Source of the DNA: an uncultured SAR86 cluster bacterium
GTDB taxonomy: Bacteria > Pseudomonadota > Gammaproteobacteria > Magnimaribacterales > D2472
Direction: 5' to 3'
Assembly (NCBI GenBank): GCA_902594005.1
Contig: CACJKN010000008.1
Coordinates: 1-43,028 of the forward strand
Length of the DNA: 43,028 nt
Positions 26,025-33,039 of the stretch are shown here, in pieces. Each line of letters opens with the position of its first letter. Position 1 is the stretch's first letter. The position numbers were made by a program, and so were the translations under genes. The notes under the pieces were generated by a model. The model searched no databases and was not told the origin of the DNA. It saw only the letters and a program-made list of their open reading frames with translations.

Positions 26025-26423
26025 TTAGACTAACTTGCTAGTTGCGGTTGCACTGGCAACAATCTTTTCATTCTGAAAAAGCTCTGCACTTGTATATGCG
26101 ATTGTTCTGCCCTCTTTTATATACTTAGCTCTTACGAGAATCTCCCCAACAGTACAAGGTCTGAGAAATTGAACATTGATATCAAGAGTTAATGGATTTA
26201 CTTGACCATTTGTTAAAGCTAAAACAAGTTGTGCCATACATGAATCGAGCATAGCAGTTACAAATCCCCCTTGAACGATGGTATCGTTTGAGTGTGTTAG
26301 CTCAACAGAGGCATTAAACTTGAGCTCAAGGGTTTTGTTTTCTTTATCAAGATTAAAATCTGAAAAACCAAGAATATCTAAGAATTTAGGTTTATTAATA
26401 CTGAAAGGATTAAATTCGTGCAT
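26025..26423 (-). CDS. PaaI-family hotdog thioesterase
   Basis: 132-aa hotdog-fold protein. The catalytic region is seen in VQGGFVTAMLDSCMAQLVLAL (about residues 45-65): G-G on the first strand turn and Asp on the central helix. The strands TLDINVQFLRPCTVGEILVRAKYIKEGRTIAYTSAEL follow. It probably hydrolyses an acyl-CoA or aryl-CoA thioester, with unknown chain preference. The start codon lies only 13 nt after the CCA end of tRNA-Ser on the same strand. No Shine-Dalgarno or independent promoter fits in that gap. Confidence 0.87.
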   Translation of the reverse strand: MHEFNPFSINKPKFLDILGFSDFNLDKENKTLELKFNASVELTHSNDTIVQGGFVTAMLDSCMAQLVLALTNGQVNPLTLDINVQFLRPCTVGEILVRAKYIKEGRTIAYTSAELFQNEKIVASATATSKLV

Positions 26424-26436
26424 GTTTCTTATTAAG

Positions 26437-26526
26437 TGGCGGAGAGACAGGGATTCGAACCCTGGAAGGAGTTGCCCCCTTGCTGGTTTTCAAGACCAGT
26501 GCATTCAACCGCTCTGCCATCTCTCC
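26437..26526 (-). tRNA. tRNA-Ser(UGA)
   Basis: A complete 90-nt class II tRNA with an encoded CCA. The 7-bp acceptor stem pairs GGAGAGA with TCTCTCC, the discriminator is G, the T-arm contains GGTTCGAATCC, and a long variable arm (CAAGGGGGCAACTCCTT) marks it as Ser or Leu type. The anticodon loop CTTGAAA gives anticodon UGA at 26490-26492, reading UCN serine codons. The 3' end is 13 nt from the paaI start codon on the same strand. Confidence 0.97.
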
Positions 26527-26537
26527 TAAAGGCAATT

Positions 26538-26543
26538 ATTATA
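26538..26543 (-). promoter_or_regulatory. -10 box (TATAAT) upstream of tRNA-Ser
   Basis: Minus-strand TATAAT ends 11 nt before the mature tRNA 5' end and predicts a 4-5 nt 5' extension to be trimmed by RNase P. It lies between the 35-aa ORF stop and the tRNA, and probably drives tRNA-paaI-hydrolase-GPH. Confidence 0.5.
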
Positions 26544-26557
26544 GATTATTTTTAAAA

Positions 26558-26665
26558 TTATTTAACTATTCCGAAGTATACAAATACGGACCATAAAGCA
26601 AAATAAATTAAAGCACCGACTCCAAGACCTATGACTATGGTAAGTAGTTTTTTGATAACTTTCAT
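26558..26665 (-). CDS. 35-aa single-span membrane microprotein
   Basis: The ORF reads MKVIKKLLTIVIGLGVGALI, then YFALWSVFVYFGIVK, then TAA. A positively charged N-terminus (three Lys in the first six residues) precedes one long hydrophobic helix of about 27 residues. The N-in topology follows the positive-inside rule. A weak SD-like TAGAG lies about 9 nt upstream. It sits just upstream of tRNA-Ser on the same strand and diverges from a second small membrane protein gene. I do not recognise a family; coding status rests on the coherent composition and its fit in the only sizeable gap in the region. Confidence 0.55.
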   Translation of the reverse strand: MKVIKKLLTIVIGLGVGALIYFALWSVFVYFGIVK

Positions 26666-26720
26666 TTTTAAATCTCTAAAATTTCTAGTTAATACATTCT
26701 ATTAAAAAAATATTCTTATA

Positions 26721-26726
26721 TATAAT
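26721..26726 (+). promoter_or_regulatory. perfect -10 box (TATAAT) 6 nt before the 53-aa gene
   Basis: TATAAT, then ATTACT, then ATG at 26733, with no Shine-Dalgarno. The spacing is the same as for thiD, the VOC gene and pip. The predicted start is the A of the ATG. Confidence 0.5.
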
Positions 26727-26732
26727 ATTACT

Positions 26733-26894
26733 ATGACTAAATTGTTATTATCTATACCCCTTCTTTATGCAATCTTACTGTTTATATCTATAAGTAAACA
26801 GGATAGCTGGAGTAACAATCTTTTTTCTAAGATCCTTATACGTCTAATGATACTTATTTGCTGTGTTGGTGTTTTTGGTATCTGGTACCTTTGA
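26733..26894 (+). CDS. 53-aa small membrane protein
   Basis: The frame reads MTKLLLSIPLLYAILLFISI, then a polar SKQDSWSNNLFSK, then a second hydrophobic stretch ILIRLMILICCVGVFGIWYL and TGA. This gives two membrane helices joined by a short loop, a hairpin layout. It has a TATAAT 6 nt before its ATG and its TGA overlaps the TTG start of the next gene (TTGA), so the two are probably translated in sequence. No family recognised. Confidence 0.6.
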   Translation: MTKLLLSIPLLYAILLFISISKQDSWSNNLFSKILIRLMILICCVGVFGIWYL

Positions 26895-27223
26895 ATAAAT
26901 TAATTCTATTTCTATTCTTAGCATTTTCAGTTCAGGCTGAAGAAACATTTTTTGATTGTCAAAATATTAATAACGATGAAGATAAACAAAAACTAGTTAT
27001 TAAGTACAAAAATAAACAATTTTTATTTAAAGAAAATATATATTTATTTAATAGCTATGCAGAAAATGAAATCTTTGCACAACGAAGATCTATTCTATTA
27101 AATTCATTTTTAGAATTTAATGAAAAATCAAATATGCTAACTGAAGTAAATAGTTGGCTATATAAAGTAACCAAAGATGATTATATTTGTAAAAAGAGTG
27201 ACTCTAGTAAGGGATATAAATAA
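26891..27223 (+). CDS. small secreted protein of unknown function (110 aa)
   Basis: The best start is TTG at 26891, overlapping the preceding TGA. It gives a textbook signal peptide MNKLILFLFLAFSVQA followed by EETFFDC. A further upstream TTG (26858) would only add residues that read through the previous gene. The mature part is about 94 aa, Asn/Lys/Glu-rich, with two cysteines (CQNINN near the start and YICKKS near the end) that could form a disulfide in the periplasm. I do not recognise a family. Its last 43 nt overlap a convergent 61-aa gene. Confidence 0.6.
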   Translation: MNKLILFLFLAFSVQAEETFFDCQNINNDEDKQKLVIKYKNKQFLFKENIYLFNSYAENEIFAQRRSILLNSFLEFNEKSNMLTEVNSWLYKVTKDDYICKKSDSSKGYK

Positions 27224-27366
27224 TAAGACGTGACACCCGAAATTATTAATAAGCTATACCAGAAGACTCTTGGTTTTACATTGGGTAAAAGTTTTCCATA
27301 ATGATATTGAATCCCAAATAGCCAGACTAAGAACCAAAAAAATATAACTTCACCATATCCAATCAT
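27181..27366 (-). CDS. 61-aa small membrane protein downstream of ggt
   Basis: Two hydrophobic segments (about residues 7-23, VIFFWFLVWLFGIQYHY, and 34-53, VFWYSLLIISGVTSYYLYPL) suggest a two-helix membrane protein with an N-terminal MIGYGE. It starts 9 nt after the ggt stop on the same strand, with AGAG just upstream as a weak SD, so it is likely in the FAH-ggt operon. Its end overlaps the convergent 110-aa gene by 43 nt, unusual but compatible with the compact layout. Family unknown. Confidence 0.5.
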   Translation of the reverse strand: MIGYGEVIFFWFLVWLFGIQYHYGKLLPNVKPRVFWYSLLIISGVTSYYLYPLLESLFLQI

Positions 27367-27375
27367 TTTTACTCT

Positions 27376-29055
27376 CTAGTAACCACTTGCATGGCCATCT
27401 TTTCTACTTTCAGATGCTCCATAATAAACTTCATTTACTTTCATTATTGCTTGATAGCCACCATATCCTCCCTTTTCATCTTTGAGGTTATGACCTAATT
27501 TTAATAGCTCATTTCGAACCTGATCATTAATGCCTGACTCGAGGCTAAGAAATCCTCCATTAAGCATAGTTTCACCAGTTGGTTCCGATGACCCGAAATG
27601 TCTAATTCTTGGAGCATCTCCTGCTTCTTGAAGATTCATTTGAAAATCTACTATATTTACAACGATTTGAGCATGTCCCTGAGGCTGCATACCCCCACCC
27701 ATTAAACCAAAACTTATAAATGGCTTATCATCCTTGGTAATAAATGCAGGAATAATTGTATGGAATGGTCTTTTACCACCCTCTAAACTGTTGCGGTGGT
27801 CTGGATCTAGGCTAAACATTTCACCTCTATCTTGAAGCATAAAACCAAGATTTGGTGGCACCATACCCGAACCCATACCTCGATAATTACTCTGTATGAG
27901 TGAAACCATATTTCCATCTTTATCAGCAACTGTCATATAAATAGTATCGCCATTTTCGAAAATACCACTATCGTAGGTAGATGCAGCTTTTTTTGGATTA
28001 ATTAATTTATTTCTCGTTAATGCATATTCTTTGGAAATAAGTTCTTTTACAGGCACATCAGCAAAACTCATATCAGCATAATATTTTGCTCTATCTTCAT
28101 AAGCTAATTTTTTAGCTTCAGTAAAAAGGTGAATGTATTCAGCAGAATTATGTCCCATGCTAGCAATATCGTATTGCTCAAGAATATTAAGTATTTGAAG
28201 TGCAGCTATACCTTGACCGTTTGGTGGTAATTCCCAAACATCAAAACCTCTATAGTTGGATGACACTGGGTTAATCCATTCTGGTTCATAACTTTTAAGA
28301 TCATTTGCTGAGAGAAAACCGCCCTGTTCAGTTATAAATTTAGAAATTGTTAGAGCTATATCACCTTTGTAAAAACTTTCTCCATAGGATTTAGCAATTT
28401 GTTTGTATGTATTAGCTAAATCTTTATTGACGAAAACATCGCCTTTTTTAAGAGCTTCACCATTTGGCATCCATACATCTTTAAAGTTTGGATAATCTTT
28501 GTATCTTTCAGAAGATAATCGAAGATAATATCCAACGACCTCAGTTATTGGGAAACCGTTATCAGCATAATAGATAGCATTATTAAATAACTCTTCAAAA
28601 GATTTATTGCCAAAACGTTTATGAAGAGCCGTCCATCCAGCTACAGCCCCAGGAACTGTTACAGGCAATGGACCAAATGGAGGAATTTTATCTACGCCCA
28701 TAGCTTTTAGTTTTTCAATTGTCATATCTTGTGGTGCTGGGCCAGATGAATTCAAACCATATAGTTTTTTGTCTTCTTCAATCCATAATATGGCGAATAA
28801 GTCACCTCCAATACCACATCCTGTTGGCTCTACAAGACCTAAAACAGCATTTGCAGCAATAGCAGCATCAATAGCATTCCCTCCATCTTTTAGAACATCT
28901 AAAGCAGTTTGTGTAGCTAGTGGATGACTGGTTGCTGCCATACCATTAGTAGCAATTACTTCTGATCTAGTTGCGAAATCTTTACCAGTTAATCGGTCAT
29001 ATAAGAAAATATCTGAAGAAAAAATTAAGATTAAAAAGAATAGTATTTTTTTCAT
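27376..29055 (-). CDS. ggt: gamma-glutamyltransferase / glutathione hydrolase
   Basis: A periplasmic N-terminal-nucleophile hydrolase, 559 aa, which cleaves itself into two subunits and removes gamma-glutamyl groups from glutathione or peptides. The signal peptide is KKILFFLILIFSSDIFLYD. Large-subunit motifs are GGNAIDAAIAANAVLGLVEP and GCGIGGDLFAILW. The processing site is in FENGDTIYMTVADKDGNMVS, where Thr before IYM is the likely nucleophile; the usual TTHxSV reads DTIYMT, so activity may be atypical. The small subunit has GSGMVPPNLGFMLQDRG and GLMGGGMQPQGHAQI. It lies 12 nt after the FAH gene. It probably supplies amino acids from peptides, linking with the nearby GSTs. Confidence 0.92.
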   Translation of the reverse strand: MKKILFFLILIFSSDIFLYDRLTGKDFATRSEVIATNGMAATSHPLATQTALDVLKDGGNAIDAAIAANAVLGLVEPTGCGIGGDLFAILWIEEDKKLYGLNSSGPAPQDMTIEKLKAMGVDKIPPFGPLPVTVPGAVAGWTALHKRFGNKSFEELFNNAIYYADNGFPITEVVGYYLRLSSERYKDYPNFKDVWMPNGEALKKGDVFVNKDLANTYKQIAKSYGESFYKGDIALTISKFITEQGGFLSANDLKSYEPEWINPVSSNYRGFDVWELPPNGQGIAALQILNILEQYDIASMGHNSAEYIHLFTEAKKLAYEDRAKYYADMSFADVPVKELISKEYALTRNKLINPKKAASTYDSGIFENGDTIYMTVADKDGNMVSLIQSNYRGMGSGMVPPNLGFMLQDRGEMFSLDPDHRNSLEGGKRPFHTIIPAFITKDDKPFISFGLMGGGMQPQGHAQIVVNIVDFQMNLQEAGDAPRIRHFGSSEPTGETMLNGGFLSLESGINDQVRNELLKLGHNLKDEKGGYGGYQAIMKVNEVYYGASESRKDGHASGY

Positions 29056-29067
29056 AACAATTGCAGA

Positions 29068-29973
29068 TTAAGAAACCTTTGTTGATGATGGTTCTTGAAT
29101 AATTTCATTTTCGATATAACCAATATTTTCAATCTCTACTCTCACTTTGTCGCCCGGAACTAACCAATTCTGAGTTGCTAGCGCTGATCCTTCAGGTGTT
29201 CCAGTAGGAACAAGATCTCCTGGCATTAGAGTAAAAGCAGTAGATAAATATTCTACAAGTGTATAACAATCATAAATCATCAAGCTTGTATTTGTATTTT
29301 GTCTCTCTTCATCATTAACAAAGGTTTTAAGAGATAATTTATGCGGATCATCAATTTCATCTTTTGTAACAATAACTGGACCAAATGGACAATGTGTATC
29401 CCATGATTTTCCCATGGTCATTGTGTGAGGAGGTCCCCTAAACTGCCAATCTCTGATGGTAAAGTCATTTACTATGGTATATCCATATATACAGTCAGAA
29501 GCTTCATCATAATTTACATGCCTACATTCTTTACCCATAATAAAGCCCATCTCACCCTCGTAATCTAACCAATCTGATGCATTGGGTCTATGAACTTTTC
29601 CATATGGATCATTTACTGAGGAATTTTGTTTATTAAAAATGTTTGGGTACTGTTCTTGCAGCTCTACTTCATTGCTGTGATGATCTTTTAAATCCTTAGC
29701 CTCTTCAATATGCTTTTTATAATTTAATCCAACAGCAAGTATTTTATTGGGAGTCTTAATTGGTGATTTTATGAAAACATCATCTGGAGATATACCAACA
29801 ATTGACGACTCAAGAAATTCTTTTGCAGTTTCCAAGCCTTTGTCACCAAGATTTATGAAGTCAATCATATCTGTAGGAAGATTTACTTGAGATAAATCAA
29901 CAATGTTTTTATCTTTGATGGCTCCGACTCTCGTTTGTTGGTTACTTTTATCTTTAAATCTTAAGAGTTTCAT
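29068..29973 (-). CDS. fumarylacetoacetate hydrolase (FAH) family protein
   Basis: 301-aa FAH-fold enzyme. The metal-binding core is present: DWLDYEGEMGFIMGKECRHV (Glu-x-Glu at about residues 138-140) and GYTIVNDFTIRDWQ (Asp). MGKSWDTHCPFGPVIVTKDEI and LMPGDLVPTGTPEGSA complete the signature. Family members include 2-keto-4-pentenoate hydratases, fumarylpyruvate hydrolases, oxaloacetate tautomerases and acylpyruvases; the exact reaction is not determined here. It starts an operon with ggt and a 61-aa protein and diverges from a VOC-GST pair. A TATACT lies 9 nt before the ATG. Confidence 0.88.
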   Translation of the reverse strand: MKLLRFKDKSNQQTRVGAIKDKNIVDLSQVNLPTDMIDFINLGDKGLETAKEFLESSIVGISPDDVFIKSPIKTPNKILAVGLNYKKHIEEAKDLKDHHSNEVELQEQYPNIFNKQNSSVNDPYGKVHRPNASDWLDYEGEMGFIMGKECRHVNYDEASDCIYGYTIVNDFTIRDWQFRGPPHTMTMGKSWDTHCPFGPVIVTKDEIDDPHKLSLKTFVNDEERQNTNTSLMIYDCYTLVEYLSTAFTLMPGDLVPTGTPEGSALATQNWLVPGDKVRVEIENIGYIENEIIQEPSSTKVS

Positions 29974-30006
29974 TGTGTAATAAGTATAAATAAATGAGAC
30001 TGTAAG

Positions 30007-30012
30007 TATAAT
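30007..30012 (+). promoter_or_regulatory. perfect -10 box (TATAAT) 6 nt before the VOC gene
   Basis: TATAAT, then AATTTT, then ATG at 30019, no Shine-Dalgarno. Same spacing as for thiD, the 53-aa gene and pip. The transcript is predicted to be leaderless. Confidence 0.55.
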
Positions 30013-30018
30013 AATTTT

Positions 30019-30705
30019 ATGGAAAAAAAATTAAATAAAAATCTTTATAAAAACTTTAAATCAGAATTTGCGCCACATGATCTTCATCATGTTGCTTTTA
30101 AAACTACCAATTATGATGAGATGGTAAATTTCTATAAAACTTTATTTGGCTGTGAGCCACTCTATCAAAGCGATCAAATTACATTTTTGGCTTATGACGA
30201 TGAACATCATAGAGTAGCCATAGCCAATACACTTGATATCTATAATGAATTAAATTTCATAGAGAGAATGGTGATGGGATTTAAGCTCTTTATAAATAGA
30301 AAAGTTCCATCAATACAAGGTTTAGATCATCTGTCTTATAGAATAAACCCAATTGAAAAATGGTTTGATTTTTATTTTTCAGCTAAAGACAGAGGCCTTC
30401 ATCCTCTTTGGACTATTAATCACGGATGGATTAGTGGTATCTATTATGAGGATCCTGATGGCAATCTTATTGAAATCTTTTTTGAGCATTTTAGGAGTGC
30501 TGAAGAATTTAAAGAAAATATTTCTCCAGACTTTGAAGATGAACCAATAGGAACAAATATGGATATGGAAGTCCTATATAAAATGTATAAAGATAATGTC
30601 CCCTTTGAAAAACTTATCGTTAAAGGCAATACAGTTCCTGATGGTAAAAAAGCTGTATCAGGTTTAGATGCAGTTAAAAATATGACAAAAAAATATAAAG
30701 ATTGA
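30019..30705 (+). CDS. VOC (glyoxalase / extradiol dioxygenase fold) protein
   Basis: 228-aa vicinal-oxygen-chelate protein. The first module begins HDLHHVAFKTTNYDEMVNFYKTLFG; the second has GLDHLSYRINPIEKWFDFYFSAKDRG, INHGWISGIYYEDPDGNLIEIFFE. The candidate metal ligands are His of HHVAF, His of INHGW and Glu of IEIFFE, a two-His-one-Glu set as in type I extradiol dioxygenases and small VOC enzymes. The substrate is unknown. It is followed 8 nt later by a GST-like gene, with an FAH-family gene divergent, together recalling ring-cleavage and isomerise-and-hydrolyse modules. Confidence 0.83.
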   Translation: MEKKLNKNLYKNFKSEFAPHDLHHVAFKTTNYDEMVNFYKTLFGCEPLYQSDQITFLAYDDEHHRVAIANTLDIYNELNFIERMVMGFKLFINRKVPSIQGLDHLSYRINPIEKWFDFYFSAKDRGLHPLWTINHGWISGIYYEDPDGNLIEIFFEHFRSAEEFKENISPDFEDEPIGTNMDMEVLYKMYKDNVPFEKLIVKGNTVPDGKKAVSGLDAVKNMTKKYKD

Positions 30706-30713
30706 TAATCTAA

Positions 30714-31583
30714 ATGATTGATCACAAAATTACTCTCTATCACGCAAATTGGTCATTCTGCAGTCAAATGGTAAGAGTTGCTCTGAGTGAAAAAGGCTTA
30801 GTATTTAAAAAAAAACATATAAAGCTATGTGATCAATATCCTGAAGGTGAAAATATTGATAAGGATTTTCTTGCTATCAATCCTTTAGCAACTGTTCCAG
30901 CAATTAAAATAGATAAAGTAATAATATGTGGTAGTGAAGAAATAATTTATCAATTAAATAAACTAGATGGTGAAAACGATATCAACCTGTATCCAAAACA
31001 TATTGACATCAATGAAATACGATTAAAGGCTTCAGATACAACTATCTCTGAAGGTGTTAAGTTTGCATCAACACTTGGAACGATTATTCCAGTTTTCTCT
31101 TCACCACTTATACAGCACATGGTTAAGAAACTCCCATTTAGTTCAATCCTTAAGATATTAAAAAAACATCCACGCAAAGATAGAAAAATGATATTTCTTG
31201 CAATGTATTTTGGAAATCCAACAAAGAAATTTCCAAACATGGGTATAAAAAATTATGTTAATGAAATACTCAAATTAGAAAAAACTTTTTCTGACGGCAG
31301 AGAATTTTTCTATAACTCTTTTTCTCATGTTGATATAAACCTTATGTGTGTTTTCAACCGGTTAATTGATGTTGGCTTAGAGTCAACAATACTATCAAAT
31401 AGAACACCTCACCTATCCAGATATTGGGACAATTTAAAATTAAGAGACAGTTATAAAATAGGAATACTAAATTATTACACTGAAAAAGAAGAAAAAGTAC
31501 TTCATGAATTCCATAAGAATAATGATTCATCTGTTTTAGATAAAATTTTAAAAGAAATTGATTTGGTAGAAGTAAATGAGTAA
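30714..31583 (+). CDS. glutathione S-transferase-like protein
   Basis: 289 aa with an N-terminal thioredoxin-fold GST domain: ITLYHANWSFCSQMVRVALSEKG (possible catalytic Cys in SFCSQ), then NPLATVPAIKIDKVIICGSEEIIYQL with cis-Pro after TV. A longer, divergent helical C-terminal domain follows (about 95-289) with SHVDINLMCVFNRLIDVG and LSRYWDNLKLRDSYK. It may be an isomerase such as maleylpyruvate type or a conjugating enzyme. The overlap with the sulfatase start (8 nt) and the gap of 8 nt after the VOC gene place it in the same operon. Confidence 0.8.
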   Translation: MIDHKITLYHANWSFCSQMVRVALSEKGLVFKKKHIKLCDQYPEGENIDKDFLAINPLATVPAIKIDKVIICGSEEIIYQLNKLDGENDINLYPKHIDINEIRLKASDTTISEGVKFASTLGTIIPVFSSPLIQHMVKKLPFSSILKILKKHPRKDRKMIFLAMYFGNPTKKFPNMGIKNYVNEILKLEKTFSDGREFFYNSFSHVDINLMCVFNRLIDVGLESTILSNRTPHLSRYWDNLKLRDSYKIGILNYYTEKEEKVLHEFHKNNDSSVLDKILKEIDLVEVNE

Positions 31584-33039
31584 ATATTTTTTTTTACTAG
31601 CCTCTATCCTGCTGACCACTAACGTAATTTCATCACCCAATATTCTTATAATTCTTGCTGATGATTTGGGTTGGAATGATGTGAGTTATCACGGAAGTGA
31701 AATAAAGACTCCCAATATTGATAAGTTAATTTCTTCAGGTGTTGAGTTAGATAGATTTTATGTACAACCAACCTGCAGTCCTACAAGGGCTGAACTCATG
31801 ACAGGTAAATCTGCTATGAGATTAGGAATAACAAGGCCAATATCAAAGAATCAGAAACTAGGGTTAGGTCTCGAGGAAAAAATCTTACCTCAGTATTTAA
31901 AAGAATTAAATTACAGCACTTATTTATTGGGTAAATGGCATCTTGGCTCTTATATACCTGACTATTTTCCTACAAGAAGAGGTTTTGATTATTTTTATGG
32001 TTATCTAACAGGAGGAATTGGTTACTGGGATCATATTCATGGTGGCGGGCATGACTGGCAACGAAATGAAGTTGGTCTTAGAGAAGATGGATATGTGACA
32101 CAACTTATCAAAAACGACACATTAAAAATTATCGATAATCATGATTTTACTAATCCAATCTTTTTAAATGTAAATTTTGGTGCACCGCATATCCCTAACG
32201 AGGCACCAGAGGAATCTGTTCTTAAATTCTCATATATTGAAGATGAAACAAGAAGACTTCATGCTGCGATGGTTCATGAAATGGATAATGCTATCGGTGA
32301 AATTATTGCTGCATTAGAAAAAGAAAATGCACTCAAAAACACTATAGTTATGTTTGCCAGTGATAATGGAGGCCTAACTCCTGATGTAAAGCTTAATCCT
32401 TCATTTTTATCTATACCTAAAAAGATTGGTGTTTGTGACACTAAAAATAGATTTGGTATAAAAATCTTTCAGTGGATATGTGAAAACTATTCTGGAGGAA
32501 GTAGTAATAAGCCTTTGCCTGAAGGAAAAATGTCGGTATCAGAAGGAGGTATAAGAGTTCCCGCTGTAATTTGGTGGCCTGGTAAATTTGAATATTCAAA
32601 GAGTGAAAACTTTATTACGATGATGGATGTTTTACCAACTATTCTTGATCTCATTAACTATAACAATGAAATAGAAGTTGATGGGCAATCCCGAGTAAGT
32701 GCATTAAATGATAACGATAACTCCGAATCATCAAAATATGTTGTAACTAATATAATTAATGATAAATATGCAGTCATAGAGATGCCTTATAAATTGATTA
32801 CTTCTGCAGACGGTGACCAACTCTATAACATTATTGATGATCCTTCTGAAAACTTAAATATTGCATCAGAAAATCAAGAAATAGTGTTCAAACTGAAAAA
32901 TACATTATCTCAATGGAAATTCGGTGAAAATAGATCATTACCAATTTCGGAAGTATTTAAAGATCCAGATTTATTCGGTGGTGAGGAAGACAGAATACCA
33001 TGGGTTGAAAAAGCTTTTAAAAATGCTGAATCTCAATAA
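31576..33039 (+). CDS. secreted sulfatase, arylsulfatase B-like
   Basis: 487-aa sulfatase with a signal peptide (KYFFLLASILLTTNVISS). Metal-binding LADDLGWNDVSYHG opens the mature protein. The formylglycine site is CSPTRAELMTGKSAMRLG (Cys-x-Pro-x-Arg, needing FGE or anSME maturation). KWHLGSYIPDYFPTRRGFDYFYGYLTG and FASDNGG match the arylsulfatase B / N-acetylgalactosamine-4-sulfatase group. It probably desulfates polysaccharides or glycans in the periplasm or outside. No maturase gene is in the window. It overlaps the GST by 8 nt and the FG-GAP lipoprotein by 17 nt. Confidence 0.93.
   Translation: MSKYFFLLASILLTTNVISSPNILIILADDLGWNDVSYHGSEIKTPNIDKLISSGVELDRFYVQPTCSPTRAELMTGKSAMRLGITRPISKNQKLGLGLEEKILPQYLKELNYSTYLLGKWHLGSYIPDYFPTRRGFDYFYGYLTGGIGYWDHIHGGGHDWQRNEVGLREDGYVTQLIKNDTLKIIDNHDFTNPIFLNVNFGAPHIPNEAPEESVLKFSYIEDETRRLHAAMVHEMDNAIGEIIAALEKENALKNTIVMFASDNGGLTPDVKLNPSFLSIPKKIGVCDTKNRFGIKIFQWICENYSGGSSNKPLPEGKMSVSEGGIRVPAVIWWPGKFEYSKSENFITMMDVLPTILDLINYNNEIEVDGQSRVSALNDNDNSESSKYVVTNIINDKYAVIEMPYKLITSADGDQLYNIIDDPSENLNIASENQEIVFKLKNTLSQWKFGENRSLPISEVFKDPDLFGGEEDRIPWVEKAFKNAESQ

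Noticed and set aside
26278-26529. An 83-codon plus-strand frame covering tRNA-Ser and the paaI start
   Set aside because: It is antisense to a clear tRNA and a conserved thioesterase gene and has no independent support.
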